This document shows, in pieces, positions 41,610 to 48,386 of a stretch of 64,000 nt of DNA; the stretch's first letter is position 1, and every line of letters begins with the position of its first letter. Origin of the DNA: an uncultured Eubacteriales bacterium (GTDB taxonomy: Bacteria; Bacillota; Clostridia; Lachnospirales; Lachnospiraceae); assembly GCA_900317515.1 (NCBI GenBank), contig ONHA01000008.1, positions 1 through 64,000 of the forward strand. Direction: 5' to 3'. Below the pieces are notes generated by a model that worked only from the letters and a program-made list of their open reading frames with translations, searched no databases and was not told the origin of the DNA. The position numbers and the translations under genes were made by a program.

Positions 41610-42560
41610 TTATCGCTGCGCAGACTCTGCGAACTTTTTATTCAGGTACTCGTGAAGCCCCAGCGAGATGTAGCCGAAGCCGATAAAGACGAGGATCTGG
41701 GAGAGCACAAAGTAGGCGAGCAGGGTGAGAAGCGCGATGAGAAGGCCGCTTCTTGTGATGTAAGCCTGGATAAACCGGATCACGGCGAGAACGCCGAAGA
41801 TGATGAGGAATGTCAGGCCGCACACCCAGAGTCCCTGCCGGATGTCGGTGACGATCTGATTGCCCGAGGGCGCACCGAAGGAGTAGAGACCGTAGAAGTA
41901 GGCGATGAGCATGAGAACCCCGGTCCAGCGCGGCGGGTAGATCTCCCAGATCGGAAGCGCCCGGTCCGTGTGGATGCGGAGGCGCTTTGCGATAAACAGC
42001 GAGAGGGCGTAGACGATAAAGCCGTCGAGCAGGCCCATGAGCGCCGAGGAGATGATAAACATCTGTTTGATCAGGTCGGGGGTGAAAAGCGCCAGCACTT
42101 CCGTGTTTCCGGTCTGCGAGAAGACGGCGGCCATGGTGTCCTGCATGGCTTTCACATCGGCCGTGAGGTCGTAGCCGAAGAAGGAGGCCAGCACCACCGT
42201 GCTTAGGATCGTGAAGAAAGCAGAACAGCCCATCACGATGAAGAGGGTCTTCGTCATGTCCTTCTTAAGGTAGATCCGCGTTCCGAAAATGAGCCCCAGA
42301 AGCGCCGCCGTGATCGCATAGAAGATCGTCGTGAAGCCCCCGAAGAAAAATGAAAAGAGGCACATGCCGACGAAGACCATGAGGCCGGCGGCGAACCCGT
42401 AGAGGGCCGCGTAGAGCACCATCGGAATGGGCAGAAGATAAATAAAAAACCCCTCAAACAGAGAACCGGTCTGGCGGTTCAGGAGGAGCATGACGGCGAA
42501 GATCGCGAGGATCATTGCGCCGGTTGTGATTTTTATGGTGTTTCCGTTCATTTTATTCAT
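41610..42560 (-). CDS. DUF2232-like polytopic membrane protein heading the Dlt-like operon
   Basis: About 317 residues with eight or more membrane helices (for example LAIFAVMLLLN, LLPIPMVLYAALYGFAAGLMVFVGM, RQGLWVCGLTFLIIFGVLAVIRFI). The layout and the FIYLLPIPMVLYAALYG block resemble the YybS/DUF2232 family. The family has no firm function. I set the start at ATG 42560; the frame runs further upstream but into the divergent promoter. The promoter's -10 box ends only 7 nt before this ATG and no ribosome binding site fits, so the start could also be the ATG at 42551. Confidence 0.75.
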   Translation of the reverse strand: MNKMNGNTIKITTGAMILAIFAVMLLLNRQTGSLFEGFFIYLLPIPMVLYAALYGFAAGLMVFVGMCLFSFFFGGFTTIFYAITAALLGLIFGTRIYLKKDMTKTLFIVMGCSAFFTILSTVVLASFFGYDLTADVKAMQDTMAAVFSQTGNTEVLALFTPDLIKQMFIISSALMGLLDGFIVYALSLFIAKRLRIHTDRALPIWEIYPPRWTGVLMLIAYFYGLYSFGAPSGNQIVTDIRQGLWVCGLTFLIIFGVLAVIRFIQAYITRSGLLIALLTLLAYFVLSQILVFIGFGYISLGLHEYLNKKFAESAQR

Positions 42561-42567
42561 GAAAAAT

Positions 42568-42596
42568 ACTATACCCTCTTTGATTTGAGATGTCAA
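42568..42596 (-). promoter_or_regulatory. Promoter of the Dlt-like operon
   Basis: Read on the minus strand: TTGACA (42596-42591), 17-bp spacer, TATAGT (42573-42568). It is a strong consensus promoter whose start point falls at or next to the first ATG. Confidence 0.85.
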
Positions 42597-42637
42597 AAGG
42601 AAACGAAATAAATGCATCTGATTAAGCCTTAATTTAC

Positions 42638-42666
42638 TTGCAAGATACCTGAAATCAGAATATAAT
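42638..42666 (+). promoter_or_regulatory. Promoter of the AIM24-like gene
   Basis: TTGCAA, 17-bp spacer, TATAAT, about 40 nt before the start codon and divergent from the Dlt-like operon. Confidence 0.8.
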
Positions 42667-42708
42667 GAATTTGCAGGATCAAATTTGTGCATTTTAAAGG
42701 AGGACAAA

Positions 42709-43380
42709 ATGCAGTACGAAATCAAGGGAACCCCGTTTCCTGTTGTAGAATGCAGGCTTGAGAACAATGAGTGCATGATCACCGAGGGCGGTTCCATGGT
42801 CTGGATGTCTCCCAACATGGAAATGAAAACCAGCGGCGCCGGCGGCTTCGGAAGACTCTTCTCCGGTGAAAAAATTTTCCAGAATATCTATACCGCAAGG
42901 GGCGGCAACGGCATGATCACCTTCGGTTCCAGCTTCCCGGGCCGCATCGAGGTGGTTGATCTCTCCGAGGGTCCGTGGATCTTCCAGAAATCCGCATTCC
43001 TCGCCAGCGAGGAGAGCGTGAAGATGAGCATCCACTTCAAGAAGAAGCTCGGCGCGGGTCTCTTCGGCGGTGAGGGCTTCATCATGCAGAAGCTGGAAGG
43101 ACGCGGCCTGGCCTTCGTCGAGATCGACGGCGAGCTTGTGAAATACAACCTGAAAGCCGGCCAGCAGATCGTTGTCGATACGGGCAATGTCGCGGGCTTC
43201 TCCTCGACCGTGTCCATGGACATCCAGTCGGTCAAGGGCGTCAAGAACGTGCTCTTCGGCGGTGAGGGCCTCTTCAACACGGTGCTCACGGGTCCGGGCG
43301 AAGTCTGGCTGCAGACAATGCCGATCAGCGGCGTTGCCAGCGCTCTCATCCCCTATATCCCGACCGGCGGCAGCAATTAA
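42709..43380 (+). CDS. TIGR00266/AIM24-family protein
   Basis: 223 residues, all-beta. Family blocks: ECMITEGGSMVWMSPNMEMKT, FQNIYTARGGNGMITFGSSFPGRI, FVEIDGELVKYNLKAGQQIVVDTGNVAGF and GEGLFNTVLTGPGEVWLQT. AIM24-like proteins are widespread and of unknown biochemical role. The start is the ATG after AAAGGAGG; the frame extends eight codons upstream without a site. Its stop codon overlaps that of the convergent PfkB gene. Confidence 0.92.
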   Translation: MQYEIKGTPFPVVECRLENNECMITEGGSMVWMSPNMEMKTSGAGGFGRLFSGEKIFQNIYTARGGNGMITFGSSFPGRIEVVDLSEGPWIFQKSAFLASEESVKMSIHFKKKLGAGLFGGEGFIMQKLEGRGLAFVEIDGELVKYNLKAGQQIVVDTGNVAGFSSTVSMDIQSVKGVKNVLFGGEGLFNTVLTGPGEVWLQTMPISGVASALIPYIPTGGSN

Positions 43381-44309
43381 TCCCTGACCGGTACGCTGAT
43401 CCCGAATTCTTCCGGGAGGAAGCGCGGGCAGACATTCTGTTTTGTAGTGATGACCGAAGCGGCGAGACGGGTTCCGATCTCGCATGCTTCGGCCAGTTTT
43501 TTTCCGTAGGTTAATCCGACGGCGACGCCTGCGAAGAACGCATCGCCCGCACCGGTGGTATCCTGGACGCCGACCCGCTGGGGCGGAACGATGCCGGACT
43601 CCCCGTCGAGAGCCGCGTATACGGCGCCGTTTTCACCCATCGTGACGACCATGCTGGGGATTCTGGCGGCGGAGACACACTCTGCGAGGGCGGTTTTCAT
43701 TTCCTCGGGGGTGCAGTCGTCAAAATTGTCGGCGAAGAGAAGACCGGCTTCCTGCTGGTTGCAGACGAAGCAGGCGCATTTTTTGAGAAGGTCGCGGCGC
43801 TTGGCGGCGATCGAGACGTTTGAGATGACGGCGTAGACCTTCTTATTGTATTTTTCGGCAAGATCAAAGATCGGGTTCAGGACCTCGCGCTCCATATCGA
43901 ACTCGACGGAGATGCTGTCGCAGTTTTTCATGATCTCATCCCCGTAGAGCTCGCAGATCTCCGCGATGTCCTCGACCTCCGGGCGTTTGGAAATGGAGGC
44001 GACGATGTCGCCGCGCTCGTCAAAGACCGCGAGCCAGGTGCCCATGCCGTCCGGTTTTCTCTTGATATAGTCCGTATTGACCTTGTGCTTTTTTAAATTC
44101 CCGATGACTTCCGTCCCGAGGGCGGTTTCGTCGACGACGCTTATGAAGGTGGGGCGAAGCTCCAGATTGGCGATATCCTCCACCACGTTCCGGCTGACGC
44201 CGCCGTGGACCTGTACGACCGTGCCCGCGTTGCGCCCGGCGGGGATGTAGGGCCCGAAGGGGTAGCCCTTGATATCGACAAAAACGGTTCCGAATACGAC
44301 GATTCCCAT
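43377..44309 (-). CDS. PfkB-family carbohydrate kinase
   Basis: 310 residues of the ribokinase fold: N-terminal VFGTVFVDIKGYPFG and GGVSRNVVEDIANL (sugar-binding glycines), then the C-terminal signature DTTGAGDAFFAGVAVGLTYG with the catalytic Asp. It phosphorylates a sugar or nucleoside; the substrate is not evident. A good AAGGAGGT site precedes the ATG. The stop codon overlaps that of the convergent AIM24 gene by a few bases, leaving no room for a separate terminator. Confidence 0.92.
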   Translation of the reverse strand: MGIVVFGTVFVDIKGYPFGPYIPAGRNAGTVVQVHGGVSRNVVEDIANLELRPTFISVVDETALGTEVIGNLKKHKVNTDYIKRKPDGMGTWLAVFDERGDIVASISKRPEVEDIAEICELYGDEIMKNCDSISVEFDMEREVLNPIFDLAEKYNKKVYAVISNVSIAAKRRDLLKKCACFVCNQQEAGLLFADNFDDCTPEEMKTALAECVSAARIPSMVVTMGENGAVYAALDGESGIVPPQRVGVQDTTGAGDAFFAGVAVGLTYGKKLAEACEIGTRLAASVITTKQNVCPRFLPEEFGISVPVRD

Positions 44310-44373
44310 GATACGACCTCCTTATGGATGCTGTTCTAATCTTACCCGATAACGGGATAATTTGCAAACATTC

Positions 44374-44402
44374 TTGCAGGCGATATCTTCATATATTATA
44401 AT
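44374..44402 (+). promoter_or_regulatory. Promoter of the candidate structured RNA
   Basis: TTGCAG, 17-bp spacer, TATAAT. The expected start point (about 44409-44410) coincides with the first base of the RNA's closing helix. Confidence 0.8.
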
Positions 44403-44408
44403 ATTTAC

Positions 44409-44515
44409 GGACGCGTTCGGTTCCGGGGGGAGTGCCCTTTTGGGTATTGCCTGTGTCCAGGAGCACCTTATTTTGATTACCCTGTGGAACACGGGGCAGC
44501 CGGGCGCGTCTTTTT
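44409..44515 (+). ncRNA. Candidate free-standing structured RNA, about 106 nt
   Basis: GACGCGTTCGG (44410-44420) pairs fully with CCGGGCGCGTC (44500-44510), an 11-bp helix with two G-U pairs, immediately followed by TTTTT. Inside are a 7-bp hairpin (CCCTGTG, loop GAA, CACGGGG; 44480-44496), a hairpin CCTG-TGTC-CAGG (44450-44461) and a helix GTGC/GCAC extended by G-rich pairs (44428-44469). Promoter, closing helix and T-run fit one independent transcript. I found no SRP signature and it is short for 6S RNA. A leader acting on the XRE gene 36 nt downstream is the alternative. Confidence 0.65.
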
Positions 44516-44550
44516 ATGTATGATCATGTGTGCGGAAGGAGGATCATTCG

Positions 44551-45144
44551 ATGGCGGCAAAGAAAGTCGGTGTGCTGATCAAGGAAGCCAGGACAAATGC
44601 GGGGCTCACGCAGGCCCAGCTCGCGGCAAAAGTGAGCGGCCTTACGGCCTCGGATATCGGCAAGGCGGAGCGGGGCGAGAAGGAGCTCACGGACGCCCAG
44701 CTGAAGACGATCGCGAAGGTGACCGGAGTGACCCAGAAATCGCTGCTCGAGGCGCCGAAGGGCGGGACATCCTCCTCCGGGAAGACATCGTCTTCGGGCA
44801 AGACTCCTTCGTCTGGGAAGACGTCCGTCCAGCTGACCGCGACGGAGAAGAAGCTTGTGGAGCTCTATCGCGCGGCGGACACGGACACGAAGAGGAAGGC
44901 CATGAATATCCTTAAGGGAGAGTCTTCCGGTGCGGCGGAGCTGCTCGGGTCGCTTCTTGGCGGGGCAGCGGGTGCCTCTTCGGGGAAGAACGATGATATC
45001 TTAAGCTCGCTTCTGGGCGGAAATTCGGGAAAGAATGATATTCTCGGCATGCTCCTCGGCGCAAAGAGGGAGCTGCCGGAGGGAGCGGCCGGCGAAGAGC
45101 CGGGAGAGATTCCGGAAACGGATCCGCTGAAAGAGATTAAATGA
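44551..45144 (+). CDS. XRE-family HTH protein with repetitive linker and C-terminus
   Basis: 197 residues. The N-terminal HTH is VLIKEARTNAGLTQAQLAAKVSGLTASDIGKAERG. A linker contains three SSGKT repeats (about residues 70-90), followed by a helical block TATEKKLVELYRAADTDTKRKAMNIL and a tail with repeated LLGSLLGG/SGKND units. The ATG has an AAGGAGG site; the in-frame start seven codons earlier is less likely. The C-terminal Leu/Gly repeats may mediate self-association. Regulator of unknown target, directly after the candidate ncRNA. Confidence 0.82.
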   Translation: MAAKKVGVLIKEARTNAGLTQAQLAAKVSGLTASDIGKAERGEKELTDAQLKTIAKVTGVTQKSLLEAPKGGTSSSGKTSSSGKTPSSGKTSVQLTATEKKLVELYRAADTDTKRKAMNILKGESSGAAELLGSLLGGAAGASSGKNDDILSSLLGGNSGKNDILGMLLGAKRELPEGAAGEEPGEIPETDPLKEIK

Positions 45145-45160
45145 GCCTGGGTAAATGAGA

Positions 45161-45264
45161 CGGGGGCGGTTCTGGTGTCAGGACTGTCCCTTCAACGTTG
45201 TGGGGACAGTCCCTTCAACGTTGTGGGGACTGTCCCCGCAACGGCGTCAGAACCGTCCCTCAAC
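45161..45264. repeat. Palindromic and tandem element (GGGACGGTTCT family), copy at 45.2 kb
   Basis: Outer arms GGGCGGTTCTG and CAGAACCGTCCC enclose two tandem units of CAGTCCCTTCAACGTTGTGGGGA (with small changes) that themselves contain inverted GGGGACAGTCCC/GGGGACTGTCCCC pieces. The right end abuts the stop codon of the minus-strand MATE gene. Confidence 0.85.
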
Positions 45265-46618
45265 CGTCGAGCTCTCTCAGGATCGAGCGGGTGAGCGGAA
45301 TCATCATGAGGAAGGTCAGAAAGTCCGCGCAGGCCTGGCTCATCTCGAGGCCTGTGAGCCCGAAGAGCCGGCTCAGGATCAGGACGCAGGGGATGAAGAA
45401 GAGCCCGTTGCGGCCGGCCGCGAGGACCGAGGCCTTGACGCCCTTGCCCATGGACTGCATCATCATGTTCGCGATGACGACCGAGGCATTGAGCGGGAAA
45501 ATGAAAGCCTGGCACCGAAGCGCCACCCGGCCGATCGCGATGACCTCCGGATCATCCCGGAAGAACCCGATGATGGAGCCCGAGAAGATGAAGCACAGTG
45601 TGGCCATGACAAGGAGAAACGCGGTCCCGTATTTCACGCAGAACCAGTAGGCCTCGCGGACGCGGGCCTTGAGCCCGGCGCCGTAGTTGAAGGCGCAGAC
45701 CGGCTGGAAGCCCTGGCCGAACCCGATGAGGGCTGAGATCGCGAGCATCATGACCCGGGAGACGACCGACATGGCCGCGATGGCCGCCTCGCCCCCGAGC
45801 GATGCGGCGGTGGAATTGAGAATAACGGTCGTTATGGAGGCGAGCCCCTGCCGGAAGAGGGAGGGGGTGCCGCCGTTTACGATCTGCAGGAGATAATGTC
45901 CGCTCAGGCGGACATTTTTTATATGGATGCGGATGTTGGGACCCTGGTAGGAGCCGTAGAGGAGCACAAAGAAGCTGATGATCTGGGCGAGGATGGTTGC
46001 GAGGGCGGCTCCGGCGACGCCCATTTTAAAGACGAAAATGAAAATCGGGTCCAGCACTATGTTGAGAAGCGCACCTGAGACCAGGCCGGCCATCGCGTAG
46101 ACCGCGCTGCCCTGGAAGCGCAGCTGGTTGTTGACCACGAGCTGAGACATCATGAAGGGGGCCCCGATCAGGATGAAGCGCATGTAGGCGACCGTGTCCT
46201 CGAGGATCACAGGGGTCGCGCCGAGAAGGAGCGCGAGCGGGCGGACCGTGAGCTGGCCGATGACCGAGACGATGACGCCGAGTCCGAACGCCAGGAAGAA
46301 GCCGGTGGCGGCCATCTCATTTGCCTCTTTTATATCGCCCGCACCGAGCTTTCTGGAGACAAATGTCCCGGAACCCTGACCGCAGAAGAACCCGATCGCC
46401 TGGATCATCGACATCAGGGAGAAGACGATGCCGACGGCGGCGGTCGCGTTGGTGGAGATGCGGCCGACGAAAAATGTATCCGCCATACTGTAAAGCCCCG
46501 TCACCAGCATGCTGATGATCGTCGGGATCGCGAGACGGACGATCAGCTTTCGAATCGGGGTGGTTGTCATGTAAATATGACGGTCTTTTACCGCCTGCTC
46601 GATAGAATTTTGTGACAT
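45260..46618 (-). CDS. MATE-family efflux transporter (third)
   Basis: 452 residues, twelve predicted membrane helices, with the MATE opening RLAIPTIISMLVTGLYSMADTFFVGR and the second-half equivalent RQGLASITTVILNSTAASLGG. The start MSQNS follows GAAGG by about 7 nt; a longer frame has no site. It is divergent from the ExbB-like gene and ends inside a palindromic element. Only distantly similar to the other two MATE proteins in this window. Substrate unknown. Confidence 0.92.
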   Translation of the reverse strand: MSQNSIEQAVKDRHIYMTTTPIRKLIVRLAIPTIISMLVTGLYSMADTFFVGRISTNATAAVGIVFSLMSMIQAIGFFCGQGSGTFVSRKLGAGDIKEANEMAATGFFLAFGLGVIVSVIGQLTVRPLALLLGATPVILEDTVAYMRFILIGAPFMMSQLVVNNQLRFQGSAVYAMAGLVSGALLNIVLDPIFIFVFKMGVAGAALATILAQIISFFVLLYGSYQGPNIRIHIKNVRLSGHYLLQIVNGGTPSLFRQGLASITTVILNSTAASLGGEAAIAAMSVVSRVMMLAISALIGFGQGFQPVCAFNYGAGLKARVREAYWFCVKYGTAFLLVMATLCFIFSGSIIGFFRDDPEVIAIGRVALRCQAFIFPLNASVVIANMMMQSMGKGVKASVLAAGRNGLFFIPCVLILSRLFGLTGLEMSQACADFLTFLMMIPLTRSILRELDG

Positions 46619-46633
46619 TTTGCTACCTTCGCT

Positions 46634-46662
46634 TTGATTTATTGACTGATACATGGTATCAT
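46634..46662 (+). promoter_or_regulatory. Promoter of the ExbB/ExbD-like operon
   Basis: TTGATT, 17-bp spacer, TATCAT, about 25 nt before the start codon region. Confidence 0.6.
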
Positions 46663-46690
46663 AGCATATAAGGGAGGTATTTTAAAAGAG

Positions 46691-47266
46691 ATGAATATAG
46701 TAAATTACGGCATGTGCGCCCTGATCATCGGAGCCGGCCTTTTCTTCCTGTATCTTATGACGGAAAATAAAAAAATACTGACCCGGGTACAGCTGAATCT
46801 CGCCTCTGTCGCGGTGAAGGAGGGCGGCGGTACCCGCAATGAGGCTGTCGATGCTGACGGCAAGCTGCATGTCAGCCGTGCGGAGGCGACCGTCTATGAT
46901 CTCGCGGCGATCGAGGAGAACCGGCGGGATTTCAACACGGCCTATGCGGATTATGTGAGAAACGGCCAGCTGATCGCCCTTCTGCCTCTGCTCGGAATCC
47001 TTGGGACCGTGCTCGGCCTCATCATCGGCAGCGGTTCGGCGGACATTGAACGGCTGATGAGCGGTCTCGGCACCGCCATGTGGACCACCTTCCTGGGACT
47101 CCTCTTCTCAATCGTTCTGAAGTTCTATGACGCCTGGGTGATCGGCGTCCTCGTGAACGCCATCGACGCCGACTTCGCCTCCAAGGACGCGATCATAGAG
47201 CGGCAGGCGCTCATGCAGAAGGCGGCTGCGGTCAGGAAAAATAAACCTGCGGAGGCGCCGAAATGA
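46691..47266 (+). CDS. MotA/TolQ/ExbB-like proton channel protein
   Basis: 191 residues. Helix 1 is residues 8-27; helices 2 and 3 carry the family core IALLPLLGILGTVLGLIIGSGS and MWTTFLGLLFSIVLKFYDAW, with the Thr/Gly pattern lining proton channels of ExbB/TolQ/MotA. The stop overlaps the start of the ExbD-like gene (ATGA), so the two should form a stator-type complex in the membrane. The organism lacks an outer membrane by inference, so this is not a Ton/Tol system in the usual sense. Confidence 0.88.
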   Translation: MNIVNYGMCALIIGAGLFFLYLMTENKKILTRVQLNLASVAVKEGGGTRNEAVDADGKLHVSRAEATVYDLAAIEENRRDFNTAYADYVRNGQLIALLPLLGILGTVLGLIIGSGSADIERLMSGLGTAMWTTFLGLLFSIVLKFYDAWVIGVLVNAIDADFASKDAIIERQALMQKAAAVRKNKPAEAPK

Positions 47267-47886
47267 GGCGGAAAAACCCCGGACCCTCGTCCCTCCCGAA
47301 CGCGCCGATCGACCTCACGTCGCTTCTCGATGTGATCTTCATTTTCCTCTTTGTCGTGATGATCGGGTATGCGCTGACGGCGCAGAAGGCGGAGGAAGCG
47401 GCGGCGGTGAGAGCTGAGACCGCCGAGGCGGAGGCGCTGGAAGCCGGGAAGGAAGCGGCCGAGGCGGCCGAAGCCCTGAAGAAGGCGGAGGAGGAGCTCG
47501 CGGAGGCCGGACAAGAACTGAGAGAACAAAGAGGCCTTGTGACTGCTTATGAAAATGTGGTCCGAGACTATGAGAGTCAGGTGATAGGGAAGAGAGTCAA
47601 AATAGTGACAATCTCAGGATCTTATGATAGTGAAGACTCGAAGAACAGGTTAATATCAATCAGATTGAACGAAAGCACAATACAGGTTTCCATCACTCCG
47701 GATACGATGGACAGCGGTTACAGAAGGATTCGGCAGATGATTAAAGACTATATTGACCTGTTTGACGATTCAAAGCAAACTGTTGTGGTTTTTTCCGTGA
47801 ATAGTGTAGGAATTCAACATCGTGACAGATTAAAACTGGATGCGATGATAGACGAGTTCACCACGGAGTACAGCTTCGTATATTAA
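47263..47886 (+). CDS. ExbD/MotB-like stator protein with coiled coil (mosaic gene)
   Basis: 207 residues. The N-terminus PIDLTSLLDVIFIFLFVVMIGYAL is an ExbD-type single helix with the proton-path Asp. A long Ala/Glu coiled coil follows (about 45-95), then an extracellular domain with 'SIRLNESTIQVSITPDTMDSGYRRI' and 'FSVNSVGIQHRDRLKLDAM', which resembles a small OmpA/MotB-like fold. Up to about base 47515 the gene is GC-rich with G/C-ending codons; after that it is clearly AT-richer. The C-terminal domain seems to come from another source. Confidence 0.8.
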   Translation: MRRKNPGPSSLPNAPIDLTSLLDVIFIFLFVVMIGYALTAQKAEEAAAVRAETAEAEALEAGKEAAEAAEALKKAEEELAEAGQELREQRGLVTAYENVVRDYESQVIGKRVKIVTISGSYDSEDSKNRLISIRLNESTIQVSITPDTMDSGYRRIRQMIKDYIDLFDDSKQTVVVFSVNSVGIQHRDRLKLDAMIDEFTTEYSFVY

Positions 47887-47900
47887 TAAAGGAGGATACT

Positions 47901-48368
47901 ATGAGCGAGGAGAAAAGAGGCGGCGGAGGTAAAAGAGCGGCAGGCGTCGGCATCGCGGCGGCGATTATTTTACTGATCTTCGGGCCGGGGCGCGGTCTCG
48001 GGCTCGGCGCGGGATCCGGCATGGGTACCGGCACCGCGGACGGAAATGACAAGGCATCCCAGGCCGTGGCGGCCGAGAGCACGGCTCCCGAGAGTGCGGA
48101 GACCGTGAGCACGGCCGAGAGCGCAGTCACGGAGAGCACTGCAGCGGCTGCGTCGGAGCTCATCATCCGCGTCCACAATATGGAGATCTACGTGGATGAG
48201 ACGCTCTGCGAGACCGATGAGGCGGTCCTTAAAGCCGTGGAGGAGAAGCTGAGGGACGGGATGGTTCTCATTTTGCAGGATGATTATGCCGACAATGAAG
48301 CCTTTACAAATGTGGAAAAGATACTTGATGAGGGTGCCTATGAGTACCGGACGGAGACAAAAAAATAA
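47901..48368 (+). CDS. Third protein of the ExbB/ExbD-like operon
   Basis: 155 residues. A basic start (EEKRGGGGKRAAG) and one membrane helix with a glycine-rich exit (GVGIAAAIILLIFGPGRGLGLGAGSG) are followed by an Ala/Glu/Thr/Ser linker and a small C-terminal domain (LIIRVHNMEIYVDETLC...VEKILDEGAYEYR) reminiscent of the ExbD periplasmic beta-alpha domain. The AAAGGAGG site and 14-nt gap place it in the operon. It is likely the extracellular partner of the stator. Function unknown. Confidence 0.72.
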   Translation: MSEEKRGGGGKRAAGVGIAAAIILLIFGPGRGLGLGAGSGMGTGTADGNDKASQAVAAESTAPESAETVSTAESAVTESTAAAASELIIRVHNMEIYVDETLCETDEAVLKAVEEKLRDGMVLILQDDYADNEAFTNVEKILDEGAYEYRTETKK

Positions 48369-48386
48369 GCGAAGGAGGCTCTTCTT

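Noticed and set aside
44409..44515. Identification of the candidate RNA as SRP (4.5S) or 6S RNA
   Set aside because: The SRP domain IV signature (GGAAGGAAGCAGCC-like loop) is absent, and the transcript is short for 6S RNA with several hairpins instead of one large central bubble.
44484..44915. Plus-strand ORF overlapping the XRE gene in another frame
   Set aside because: It covers part of the candidate RNA and the XRE gene in the wrong frame; the XRE frame has the ribosome binding site and HTH.
46691..48368. Zorya anti-phage system (ZorAB-like stator)
   Set aside because: No ZorC, ZorD or ZorE gene is near. glpK follows directly, and the ExbD-like partner has a different layout.
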